Below are positions 26,201 to 33,096 of a DNA stretch of 44,727 nt, piece after piece. The stretch's first letter is position 1; every line of letters begins with the position of its first letter. A program made the position numbers and the translations under genes. The stretch comes from Verrucomicrobiota bacterium (GTDB lineage Bacteria; Verrucomicrobiota; Verrucomicrobiia; Limisphaerales; UBA9464): assembly GCA_029865985.1 (NCBI GenBank), contig JARXAF010000106.1, positions 1 to 44,727 of the forward strand, written 5' to 3'. The notes beneath the pieces are model-generated. The model did no database searches. It had not been told where the DNA came from and was given only the letters and a program-made list of their open reading frames with translations.

Positions 26201-27694
26201 TTGCCCGGTCAGCCGGTCGACGAGCTGAAGGCCCAGCGGGCGCGCTTGACCCAGCTGGGAACGAAGAGTGCGCATGCGATCACCCGGGCCGCTGCCTGGG
26301 CTTCGCTGGCCATGGTGGAGGGTTCGTTTGATGCCCTCTGGGTGGCGGCCTCCGCCAAGCCTTCCACCCTCTCGGATTTGTTGGCTGGCATTCCGCTGGT
26401 CAGCGATCCGGATTTCCGAGCCAAGGCCTATGGTATGGTTTACCCGGTGGTTTCCGGTCGATCCGCATTGGTGGCAGATGCTTCAAAGAAGGGCGGAGCC
26501 CGCTACGTGCGCATCGAGTTGCCCCGTCGCGGCACCTTGACCTTGGCCGAAGTCGAAGTCTGGTCGGCTGGCCAGAATATCGCCCGCAGCGGCAAAGCTA
26601 CCCAATCGACCACGTCCAACTCGGGCGAGGCTTCTCATGCCATTGATGGCAACACCGATGGTTCCTTCGCCTCCGGAACGCAGACCCATTCCGCGGAGAA
26701 TGACCGCAACCCTTGGTGGGAAGTGGACCTCGGCTCGGAGCAGTCGGTGGAGGCTGTTTCGGTCTGGAACCGCACCGAAGGGGATCTGAGCCAGCGTTTG
26801 AATGGTTTCACACTGACCTTGTTGGATGCCGCTCGTCAGGAGGTCGCCTCTCAAAAAGGTGTGCCTGCCCCGGCTCGGAATGTCCGCATCCCGGTGTCTG
26901 TGGATGGAACCGGCGGTATGCGCCGCGTCGCCATGCGCGCCTTGCTCAGCATGAATGAGAAGCCCGAAGAGGTGTTCAATCTGCTTGCTGACCTCATCGT
27001 CAAGGGCGACAGCGTTCCCGCGGCGGCCCAGGGACTACGTCAGTTGCCCCGGACCTCCTGGAATGTCGCTTCAGCCGGCGCGGCCGCCACCGCCTTGGTG
27101 GGTTGGGCCTCCAGGGTTCCCACTGAATCCCGCACGGATATCAGCTATGTGGACGCGCTTCAGACGGCCTCAGATCTCGCAGGTTTGATGCCGGGGAGCA
27201 CTTCGTCGGCCTTGCGTGCTTCTCTGAAGCAGCTGCGGGTGTCGGTGTTCGTGATCCGCACGGTGCGCGAGCAAATGCGCTACGACGTGCCGCGTCTGGT
27301 CGTCGAGGCGGGCAAGCCCTTCGAAATCGTCCTCGAGAACGACGACTTCATGCCCCACAACTTGGTGATTGTGAAACCGGGAGCCCGTGAGGCGGTGGGT
27401 GCGGCCGCTGACGTCATGGCGCCGGGCGCGCTGGACCGTGAAGGTCGGGCCTATGTTCCGGGTCTTCCGGGCGTTGTGGGAGCCACTCGTTTGGTGGAAT
27501 CGGGTAGCCGTGCCACCTTGAAGCTGACGGCACCCTCACAGACCGGTGATTACGAGTACGTTTGTACGTTCCCGGGTCACTGGCCGGTGATGTGGGGACG
27601 CCTGGTGGTGACCACCGATGTGGACGACTACCTGGCCAAGCATCCGATCGCTCCGGCGGCCGGTGGGACTCACGCTCACGAGGAAGGGAAGTAA
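23273..27694 (+). CDS. Giant exported PVC-type dehydrogenase-like protein with SGNH-like, HEAT, discoidin and azurin-type cupredoxin domains
   Basis: The protein has 1473 residues and a signal peptide (MALLSVALTLAVSAQ). Domains in order: an SGNH/GDSL-like domain (28-235) in which the GDS serine position reads GGG (35-37); a PVC 'membrane-bound dehydrogenase' beta-propeller (about 360-705; 'NPVQMAWDTRGRLWVAVWPN' to 'GRVYRITYKG'), possibly with calcium-type DTNGDGKAD and DTNNDSKAD loops; HEAT-like repeats (715-1060); an F5/8-type C discoidin domain (1072-1190; ASHAIDGNTDGSFASG); and a blue-copper domain (1323-1447). The copper ligands fit azurin spacing: His1362, Cys1431, His1436, Met1440. No CxxCH heme motif occurs, unlike many relatives, so copper probably carries electrons. 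The ATG at 23273 directly precedes the signal peptide. A strong terminator follows. Substrate unknown. Confidence 0.9.
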   Translation: MRSIQMALLSVALTLAVSAQTLLQLQPGDHVAIVGGGIADRMQHSGYFETLIHDRFPDHRLVFRNLAAAGDEVANRHRSENFGSPDDWLTRVKSDVIIAFFGYNESFKGQEGLPKFKADLDAWVKHVRGGNYSGKGSPRVALVSPAANEKHTDANFPDRSVNNANLRLYSAAIAEVAKDNGIAFADAFDPSLRLMAAASAKGRSLTINGFLLSDEGDKVLAPALFSGLIGGKVPTGDMEKLRRAVNEKNWQWHQRYRTVDGYNVYGGRSTLAYQPGKGGFVGDRNAPAPYVSNYKVMQEEMSQRDVLTANRDQRVWAVARDGDLKVDDSNLPAVTPVESNKPGANADKSQVYLDGQEAIGKMTVHSGMQVNLFADEKRFPNLVNPVQMAWDTRGRLWVAVWPNYPERTPTSKVGDKLLIYEDTNGDGKADKETVFMDDLNCPTGFQFYKDGILLMQAPDLWWIRDTNNDSKADTKERILMGMDSADSHHTANAICLDPGGSIYLSDGVFHRTQVETGEGALRNTDGAIYRFEPRTHQFETYVAYGFANPHGRVFDGWGNDFITDATGNANYFGPAFSGRIDYPNKHSGMKEFWNRPSRPCPGTGILTSRHFPEEFQGNFLNLNVISFQGVFRVKVTEDGSGLKGETLENLISSTDPNFRPICISTGPDGAIYFADWHQSIIGHMQHHLRDPNRGHQYGRVYRITYKGRPLMKPAKIEGQSIAALLELLKEPENQTRELAKIELGKRDTTKVIAGVRQWAAGLDAKDPNYEHHMMEALWVHQWHNVVDADRLTRMLNSPEANARAAAGRVLCYWRDRVPNALAHFAKLAEDESTRVRLEAVRGASFFRSAEAAEVALAILKKPLDYYLDYTLKETLRQLEPQWRKAIADGRPLAQNNPAGLQHLLKSLSTAEILKLPRVEPVLADLLGRAGVPDAERGVALNDLATLRKVSRSTLLLSLLEKPESRADEALSSLARLLPGQPVDELKAQRARLTQLGTKSAHAITRAAAWASLAMVEGSFDALWVAASAKPSTLSDLLAGIPLVSDPDFRAKAYGMVYPVVSGRSALVADASKKGGARYVRIELPRRGTLTLAEVEVWSAGQNIARSGKATQSTTSNSGEASHAIDGNTDGSFASGTQTHSAENDRNPWWEVDLGSEQSVEAVSVWNRTEGDLSQRLNGFTLTLLDAARQEVASQKGVPAPARNVRIPVSVDGTGGMRRVAMRALLSMNEKPEEVFNLLADLIVKGDSVPAAAQGLRQLPRTSWNVASAGAAATALVGWASRVPTESRTDISYVDALQTASDLAGLMPGSTSSALRASLKQLRVSVFVIRTVREQMRYDVPRLVVEAGKPFEIVLENDDFMPHNLVIVKPGAREAVGAAADVMAPGALDREGRAYVPGLPGVVGATRLVESGSRATLKLTAPSQTGDYEYVCTFPGHWPVMWGRLVVTTDVDDYLAKHPIAPAAGGTHAHEEGK

Positions 27695-27711
27695 TCCTAG
27701 ACTCGATCCAG

Positions 27712-27744
27712 GGCCGGGAACCGTCACAGGTTCCCGGCCTTTTT
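27712..27744 (+). terminator. Intrinsic terminator of the giant PVC protein gene
   Basis: A perfect 11-bp stem GGCCGGGAACC (27712-27722) / GGTTCCCGGCC (27729-27739) has a 6-base loop and is followed by TTTTT (27740-27744). Confidence 0.94.
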
Positions 27745-27748
27745 GCTG

Positions 27749-28288
27749 ATGACATTGTACTACGAGAAAAAAAGTGAAATCCGGACTTCGGTCGAGGCGC
27801 TTTATCGCTTCCATCAGGACCCGGCCAACTTGCATCGCATCAATCCACCGGGTGTGTGGGTCGCGGAACTCCGGATGCCGAAGGAGTGGAAGCCGGGAGC
27901 CAGACTGGGAGTCCGGGTGAGCATCCTCGGAATCCTGTCTCAGGATTGGGAGGTCTCATTGGAGGAGGTGTCTCCGCCGTGCCGTCTGGTCGATGTAGCC
28001 CTTCGCGGGCCCTACTCCCAGTGGCGCCACATCCATGCATTCCAAGAGGTGGGGCCGAAGGTGGCATTGTTGACCGACCGTGTGGAATACCTGCCGCCTT
28101 GGGGACGCTGGGGACTGCTGTTGGACCGGTGGGTGTTCCGTCCCCAGTTGGCACTCTTGTTCGCCTGGCGGCACCGGCAAACAAAACGGATCTTGGAGCG
28201 GTGTTCGCGAGACGGCACGTCGGCGAAGGGATCGCCAGGCCAGCATGCGGCCCAACGCGGACCAGCATCGGGCGCTGCCAGGTCGTGA
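27749..28288 (+). CDS. SRPBCC-family (START/Bet v1-like) ligand-binding protein
   Basis: The 179-residue cytosolic protein opens with the typical 'LYYEKKSEIRTSVEALYRFHQDPANLHRINPP', which I cite only as a pattern: E-x-I-x-x-x-V-E-x-L-Y-x-F-H with N-x-x-R-I-x-PP (the part shown spans residues 3-34). It continues with a helix-grip body containing DWEVSLEEVSPPCRLVD, HIHAFQEVG and 'LLTDRVEYLPPWG'. Relatives bind hydrophobic ligands and are often next to epimerase or photolyase genes; no such partner is visible here. The ATG at 27749 lies only 4 bases after the T-tract of the upstream terminator, so its promoter must overlap that terminator, or transcription reads through it. The C-terminal 25 residues look disordered. 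It converges with the lipoprotein gene, 4 bases away. Confidence 0.78.
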   Translation: MTLYYEKKSEIRTSVEALYRFHQDPANLHRINPPGVWVAELRMPKEWKPGARLGVRVSILGILSQDWEVSLEEVSPPCRLVDVALRGPYSQWRHIHAFQEVGPKVALLTDRVEYLPPWGRWGLLLDRWVFRPQLALLFAWRHRQTKRILERCSRDGTSAKGSPGQHAAQRGPASGAARS

Positions 28289-28292
28289 TGGC

Positions 28293-28784
28293 TTACTCGT
28301 TGCCTTCCGGAAAGCGGAAGGCTACGTCGGTGAAGGTCGTGCCCTTGATGGTGATGCCGATCACCTTACCGGTGAAATTCGTGGCGGTTTTCAACCATTC
28401 GGCGCGCGCCTCGAATTGGCTGGTGTCGCCGATTTTCTCTCCGGTGGCCGCATTGGCCACGGGCAGTAGTTCGAGTGTCCGGGTCTGATTGGAAACCGTT
28501 GTTTCCAAACTCAGGTGAGGAGCCAAAACCCGGATGAAGGATTCCATGTGTCCATCGAGGATGTAGCAGGTGAGCAAGCCTGTGTCGGCGGTTCGGACCA
28601 GTTCCAAATGGAAGGCTTCCTTGCCGAGGACGATCGCCGTGCCGCCATGGGGCGCCCGGTGTTGGTGCTTGTGGGCACCCTCTGTTGCATGGCCGTCGTC
28701 CTTTCCACCGCATCCGGAGAACAGGGCGGACAGAGTGATGGCCAGGATGGGCAGGGTGCGGCGGACGGACTGGGTGGCGTTCAT
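28293..28784 (-). CDS. Histidine-rich lipoprotein
   Basis: The 163-residue protein has a lipoprotein signal ending LFSGC. A His-rich stretch follows (GHATEGAHKHQHRAPHGG, six histidines), then a small beta-rich domain containing GTAIVLGKEAFHLELV and 'LTCYILDGHMESFIRV'. The APHGG-T-x-V-x-LG-x-x-x-(F/Y)HLELV pattern occurs in small metal-related periplasmic proteins, so zinc, copper or another cation is a plausible ligand; this is inference. The ATG at 28784 places the signal at the N terminus. It is 17 bases downstream of the choice-of-anchor M gene and is probably the last gene of that minus-strand unit. Confidence 0.8.
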   Translation of the reverse strand: MNATQSVRRTLPILAITLSALFSGCGGKDDGHATEGAHKHQHRAPHGGTAIVLGKEAFHLELVRTADTGLLTCYILDGHMESFIRVLAPHLSLETTVSNQTRTLELLPVANAATGEKIGDTSQFEARAEWLKTATNFTGKVIGITIKGTTFTDVAFRFPEGNE

Positions 28785-28801
28785 GGTGGTTCGGAAAAGC
28801 G

Positions 28802-29860
28802 TCAGAGCTTCTGTGTCCTTCGACGATAGAATCGGGTGGAAGGCGGGTTGGTAAAGGAATCTTCCCAACGCAACGAGGAGCCCAGGGGGGCGATGGCGCT
28901 CACTGCAGTCCAGGGGCCCGCGAGGTTTGGAGCCGATTCGAGGATCACTGAGGCGTCACCGAGTCGATTCGTCTCCACCGGGAGTTCAAAAACCAGACTA
29001 GGGAGGATGCCGCTCCCTGGATGAAGTTTTAGGCGAGGTCGGTTGGATGGGTTGCGCGGGTCGGTTCCCGAGAGGAACTCCGCGACATTGGGCTCACCGT
29101 CCTGATCGGGGTCGGCTTCGGGTTGGAGCACCGCATCCGGAGCACCGCCGGGCCACTGGGCCTGAACCCATTGCTGCCAGAGAGGTGGGGGTGGCGGGAG
29201 TTGGGGCAAGGGTTCCACGGCGAAGAGCACCGGTACGGATTCCCCCAACAAGAACGTCTCGGATCCCAAAGGTCGAGCGCTGGGTTGGAACACCAATTCG
29301 TAAAGTCCGGCCGTGGTGAACCCCACGTTGTAGTGGTCATGGCCGTTGACCAAGGGTTCGATACGGTCCGAGGCATCGAGCCCGTCCCTTGAATTGATGC
29401 GCACATCCAAACCACCCGCAGCATCCGCCTGCCAGATGAATACGTGGCCGGGCCCATGGACCGACTTCAATTGCAAGTTCAGTCGCCCGTCGAAGCGGTC
29501 ACGGGGAAATCCTTCGGCAGAAAACCCGAGATACATCAGCGCTGGATCCTGGCTTTGAGGGAGGATCCACAGCGGAGAGCCCTCGGGGCCGAAGGTTTCA
29601 AATCCGCCGGGAATGGACACCATGGCCTGTTCGGCGACCACCAGCACCGTATTGGTGGCCGGGTGGTTGATGGCGCGATCGGCATCGCGGATTTGCACGG
29701 TGATCGGGACCTCAGATCCGCCCAGGAAGACTGTCCGGATGTCGACGTGCTGTCGGGTGAAGATGATGCGGTTGGTCAGCGACGCGGGAAGGCCCGAAGC
29801 CAGGAGGGTGGGTCCTGCCAGAAGCGCGGCCAACGAGAGTAAGGTGGAACGTAGCCTCAT
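28802..29860 (-). CDS. Exported choice-of-anchor M domain-like surface protein
   Basis: The 352-residue protein has a signal peptide (LLSLAALLAGPTLLASG). The body carries the pattern of the choice-of-anchor M/actinobacterial surface-anchored domain: FTRQHVDIRTVFLGG near the start and 'GHDHYNVGFTTAGLYELVFQ' at its end. A Pro-rich linker (LPQLPPPPP) follows, then a calcium-loop-like DPDQDGEPNVAEFLSGTDP. The last about 75 residues form a beta domain ending RFYRRRTQKL, similar to the C terminus of the LamG protein. In actinobacteria such proteins are linked with metal ABC transporters. Here the downstream neighbour is a His-rich lipoprotein, which would fit metal capture, but no transporter is present. 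The ATG at 29860 is preferred to the longer TTG form. Confidence 0.78.
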   Translation of the reverse strand: MRLRSTLLSLAALLAGPTLLASGLPASLTNRIIFTRQHVDIRTVFLGGSEVPITVQIRDADRAINHPATNTVLVVAEQAMVSIPGGFETFGPEGSPLWILPQSQDPALMYLGFSAEGFPRDRFDGRLNLQLKSVHGPGHVFIWQADAAGGLDVRINSRDGLDASDRIEPLVNGHDHYNVGFTTAGLYELVFQPSARPLGSETFLLGESVPVLFAVEPLPQLPPPPPLWQQWVQAQWPGGAPDAVLQPEADPDQDGEPNVAEFLSGTDPRNPSNRPRLKLHPGSGILPSLVFELPVETNRLGDASVILESAPNLAGPWTAVSAIAPLGSSLRWEDSFTNPPSTRFYRRRTQKL

Positions 29861-29880
29861 GGAGTCCGGTGATTTGGAGG

Positions 29881-30588
29881 TCAATCCGGGGGGCGAGCGA
29901 TGTTTTCACCGCGATCCACGCGGGCTTTTAATAACGACGCCGAAATGGAGGAAACGTGGCCGCAGGCCATGAGTTGGTTGGCCCGGCCGTTGTCGTGCCG
30001 GGGCGAAGCCGAGCCGCTGCCATGGCGGTCGGGTTGGATGTCGGCCAACACCGCATCCCAGCCCCCTTGGACCCAATTCCGAGAATGGGTGTGGTCGCTT
30101 GAAAGGCTGGCTTCCTTGTCCGTGGCCACTTCAAAGAGCGTGGTGGTGTCGGTGGGGTTCTTCAGGGTGTCCATCCGCCGGAAGGATTCGGTGACGCTGC
30201 CGAAAGGGCTCACCAAGTCCACCATCACATATTCATTGGGGATGTAGCTGGAAGCCTGATTGGTCAGACGGGCCTTGCGGAATGGGTCTGAAGGGCAGGC
30301 TCGAATGGCGTCCACATTGCCCACATAGGGACGCAGGGTGAAGATCCAGGATCGGTTGGTCGCGGAGGTTCCATGGGTGGTTTCCGGGAAGAATCCGCCA
30401 TGGTCGTCGGCGTACATTTGGATTCCCAGGCCGAGTTGGTGCAGGCCGGACAGGCAGGAGGCCGCCCGAGCCTTTGCTTGTGCCTTGGCCAAGGCCGGCA
30501 AGAGCAAGCCCGCCAAAATCGCGATGATGGCGATGACCACCAACAGCTCGATCAAGGTGAACGCCCGCCGATCATCATGGGACTTCAA
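29881..30588 (-). CDS. Pseudopilin with H-X9-DG-like C terminus
   Basis: The 235-residue protein begins with a short leader and the cleavage motif [21 protein letters not shown], then '[21 protein letters not shown]', the hallmark of the PVC prepilin-type families. The C terminus reads [16 protein letters not shown], an H-X9-DG-like ending with Cys instead of Asp and one extra residue. The start is uncertain: the TTG at 30588 gives a normal 8-residue leader; longer TTG-started versions reach 30684 through a run of eight G's. It should be processed by prepilin peptidase and anchored in the membrane. It is 20 bases ahead of the choice-of-anchor M gene and seems to head that unit. Confidence 0.85.
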   Translation of the reverse strand: MKSHDDRRAFTLIELLVVIAIIAILAGLLLPALAKAQAKARAASCLSGLHQLGLGIQMYADDHGGFFPETTHGTSATNRSWIFTLRPYVGNVDAIRACPSDPFRKARLTNQASSYIPNEYVMVDLVSPFGSVTESFRRMDTLKNPTDTTTLFEVATDKEASLSSDHTHSRNWVQGGWDAVLADIQPDRHGSGSASPRHDNGRANQLMACGHVSSISASLLKARVDRGENIARPPD

Positions 30589-30663
30589 GAGTTGCAAACC
30601 GATTGCAACTAACCAGTCCAGCGCCCCCCCCGCAAACAAAAACCCCACACCACCCCAAGAAAC

Positions 30664-30742
30664 CCAATAGAGTGACAGGTTCAAAGTAAGTGGCCTCGAC
30701 CGATAGACTGGTTTGAATCCAATAGGGTGACAGGTTCAAAGT
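30664..30742. repeat. 24-bp direct repeat, two copies 55 bp apart
   Basis: CCAATAG-A/G-GTGACAGGTTCAAAGT occurs at 30664-30687 and 30719-30742 with one mismatch. Between the copies lies GGTTTGAATCC, which is partly the reverse complement of GGTTCAAA. The pair lies in the intergenic region between the divergent pseudopilin and cupin genes. No gene is seen in 30589-30833. Confidence 0.88.
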
Positions 30743-30833
30743 GGTGGGTGGGGGCGTTCGAGCTTCCGGCTAGGGGTGGGGATGGCTATTTTTGGCGGTG
30801 TTCCCCGCAGCTCGGGGGTGTTAAAGAATTTCC

Positions 30834-31247
30834 ATGAGCCAACCTTCCCGCCGATTCATCACCACGACCGAGGCCCTGAAAGAGGATTTTAAGGGGCGGA
30901 CCAATTATTGGCTGTGCCGTCCGGAGATTGCCGATGCCAAGGATTTGCAGTTGTGCCGGGCGGTGTTGCCGGCCGGGGAAGGTCATCCCTTTCACACCCA
31001 TCCGGAGTTGGAGGAAATTATCTACGTTTTGGAAGGGCAGGTGGAGCAGTGGGTGGAAACCGAGAAGCGTCTGCTCCAACCGGGTGAGGTGGCTCACATC
31101 CCAGCCGGAGTGGTGCATGCGACTTTCAATCCCACGGGGGCCGACGCCGTGATTCTGGCGATTTTGTCGCCGGCCCAAGCACAGGGGCCGTTCATGGTCG
31201 ACGTCAGTGCTGAGGAACCGTGGAAATCACTGCGTCCGAAGGCTTGA
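30834..31247 (+). CDS. Small cupin-domain protein
   Basis: The 137-residue single-domain cupin has motif 1 'GEGHPFHTHPELEEIIYVLEG' (metal ligands His, His, Glu) and motif 2 PGEVAHIPAGVVHATFN. This is an intact metal site of the cupin beta-barrel. Cupins cover sugar isomerases, dioxygenases and binding proteins; the function cannot be assigned. Its ATG is at 30834, and its last 44 bases overlap the 3' end of the convergent DUF309 gene. Confidence 0.85.
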   Translation: MSQPSRRFITTTEALKEDFKGRTNYWLCRPEIADAKDLQLCRAVLPAGEGHPFHTHPELEEIIYVLEGQVEQWVETEKRLLQPGEVAHIPAGVVHATFNPTGADAVILAILSPAQAQGPFMVDVSAEEPWKSLRPKA

Positions 31248-31695
31248 GAGGTGATTGAGGCGGCAACAGGGTGATGTGAGGGGTAGGTCGCTGGGTCAAG
31301 GGGTTGGTCTGGAACTCGGAGGTTTCGATGTCCTGCCGCCACGAGCGCATGTCTTCGAGAGCATTCAACAGGTCGAGTCGCAGGTGAATGGTCGGGTATT
31401 GCTTCAGGTTGGTGGTGGCCAGATTGAACAGGGCCACGGCCGGTCGGAGTCTGCCTTTCTGGAGGTGCACAAAGGCTCCGGCCCATTGGATGAGTCCCTT
31501 GTAGAAGGCGTAATTGGCCCCGGTTTTGCCATCAGCCAGCCAGAGTTCTTCAAGGACATCATGGGCTTCGAAGTAGAGCCCATGGTTGAAGCACCGAAAG
31601 AAGCCCAGGTAGTGCCGGGGCAGTCCCCCTGTGTTCGGAGCGTCGGAATCCAGGTCTGCCAGGAGCGCGGCGATGCGGGGGCTTTTGTGGCTCAC
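31204..31695 (-). CDS. DUF309-family protein
   Basis: The 163-residue helical protein carries the DUF309 signature 'FFRCFNHGLYFEAHDVLEELW' and 'YKGLIQWAGAFVHLQKGR'. No biochemical role is established for this family. The GTG at 31695 is the start (opening MSHKSPRIAAL). It lies 10 bases after the upstream cupin's stop, so both are probably one transcript. Its C-terminal tail, rich in Pro/Thr, overlaps the convergent cupin gene and may be poorly conserved. Confidence 0.85.
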   Translation of the reverse strand: MSHKSPRIAALLADLDSDAPNTGGLPRHYLGFFRCFNHGLYFEAHDVLEELWLADGKTGANYAFYKGLIQWAGAFVHLQKGRLRPAVALFNLATTNLKQYPTIHLRLDLLNALEDMRSWRQDIETSEFQTNPLTQRPTPHITLLPPQSPLKPSDAVISTVPQH

Positions 31696-31704
31696 GGGAG
31701 AAAC

Positions 31705-32037
31705 TCAGGGAGAAACGGTCAGGGGACCATTGAACCGCGTCAGCGAAAGGACCTCGGTCTTGGCGTGGTGAGGACCATGACGGACCCCGCGGGGTGATTG
31801 CAGGATTGAACCGGGACCAAAGGTTTGCCCGTCCTCGACCCATTCCCCGGAAATCACGCACACCCATTCGTCCGCCATGGGATGGATGTGGGCGGGCACC
31901 GTGATGCCCGAGTGGAACTTTCGCAGAACGGTGACTCCGCCAGTGGCTGCATCCCGTTCGAGGATTGCCAACTCGACTCCCGGATAGGGGCCAGGAACCC
32001 AGGTCATCCCTTCCAGCGTTTGTGCGATTGGAAACAT
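31705..32037 (-). CDS. ChrR-like cupin protein
   Basis: The 110-residue single cupin has motif 1 'GITVPAHIHPMADEWVCVISG' (His, His, Glu) and motif 2 'FGPGSILQSPRGVRHGPHH'. The overall look, with TWVPGPYPGVELAILERDA before the barrel, resembles the C-terminal cupin of ChrR-type anti-sigma factors but without their zinc-binding N-terminal domain. It is a free-standing cupin of unknown ligand. It is followed at 10 bases by the DUF309 gene and is divergent from pstC, 129 bases away. It differs in sequence from the cupin at 30.8 kb, so the two are not recent copies. Confidence 0.85.
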   Translation of the reverse strand: MFPIAQTLEGMTWVPGPYPGVELAILERDAATGGVTVLRKFHSGITVPAHIHPMADEWVCVISGEWVEDGQTFGPGSILQSPRGVRHGPHHAKTEVLSLTRFNGPLTVSP

Positions 32038-32166
32038 GCCGGGCCAATGTGAGGTCCTTCGTTGAGAGTGCCAAGAGGCTTGCCCATGGACTTTTGAATT
32101 TCAGCATGGGTCGATGCTTTCCAAGTGGGCTCACTCAACCGACGATCAGCCGCAATAGAGCCCCGG

Positions 32167-33096
32167 ATGAATTCGGATCCAAAGAAACCCACCCTGCGAT
32201 TTTGCGACTCAGCGACTCCGAGTCGCCGATCGGCGCTTTGGGATGCCGGGGTGGCTCGAGGTCTCCGCTTCGTTGCTGCTGCGGTAGGTTTGATATTGGT
32301 ATGGCTCGTTTTTTTTATGGCCCTGGAAGCCATGCCCGCGTTGTTTGTGAGACTGGGCGGTCTTGGAACATCGACCCCGATTTCTTCACGGTGGAACCTG
32401 ATTTCGTTGGGGTGGGGATCCGTTAAGGTGGTGATGATTGCCCTGACAGTGGCCATTCCCATTGCCATCCCCGCGGCGCTGTATGTGTCACAAGTGGCCC
32501 CGGTACGTTGGCGGGTTTGGCTGAAGCCGACCTTGGAACTGATGCAGGGAGTTCCCACGGTGGTCTTGGCTTTCCTTGCCTTGTGGGTTCTGGCGCCAGC
32601 CCTCCAACGAGCCTTCGGAGCGCCGTTTTTGCTGAATGGCATGGTGGCCGGTGTGGCGGTGGGTTTGGCCATCGTGCCAGTGATGTTTTCGTTGGTGGAG
32701 GATGCACTGAGTGCCGTGCCACGAGAATGGTTTCGGTCCGCCTTGGCTTTGGGGGCGACTCCATGGGAGGCCGTTCGCCGCGTGGTGTGGCCAGCCGCTG
32801 CTTCCGGCATTGGGGCGGCGGTGTTGTTGGGGATGTCCCAGGCTTTGGGTGAAACCATGATCGTGATGATGGTGAGCGGAAACGCGACGCTTCCGGGGTG
32901 GAGCCTTTGGGATCCGGTGCGAACCGTGCCGGTGGAATTGGCGCTGGAGTGGGTGGGGACTGCTCGGGGAAGCCAGCGCTATTCTGAGTTGTTCTTGATG
33001 GGGTTTGTGTTGTTGGGCTTGAGTGTGGCTCTTCAGGGTTTGGCCCGTATGATCCGAATTCGCAACGCTCGACAACGAGGGGAGGTGGCCTCGTGA
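32167..33096 (+). CDS. pstC: Phosphate ABC transporter permease
   Basis: The 309-residue inner-membrane permease has about six hydrophobic segments. The first is 'FVAAAVGLILVWLVFFMAL'. The ABC permease EAA-type loop reads 'RSALALGATPWEAVRRVVWPAAASGI'. It ends in a charged tail. With PstA it forms the channel for phosphate taken from PstS. The ATG at 32167 is chosen; a longer frame to 32125 has no extra family-like sequence. Its stop overlaps the pstA start by four bases (GTGA). No pstS lies upstream; the neighbour is a divergent cupin gene. Confidence 0.93.
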   Translation: MNSDPKKPTLRFCDSATPSRRSALWDAGVARGLRFVAAAVGLILVWLVFFMALEAMPALFVRLGGLGTSTPISSRWNLISLGWGSVKVVMIALTVAIPIAIPAALYVSQVAPVRWRVWLKPTLELMQGVPTVVLAFLALWVLAPALQRAFGAPFLLNGMVAGVAVGLAIVPVMFSLVEDALSAVPREWFRSALALGATPWEAVRRVVWPAAASGIGAAVLLGMSQALGETMIVMMVSGNATLPGWSLWDPVRTVPVELALEWVGTARGSQRYSELFLMGFVLLGLSVALQGLARMIRIRNARQRGEVAS

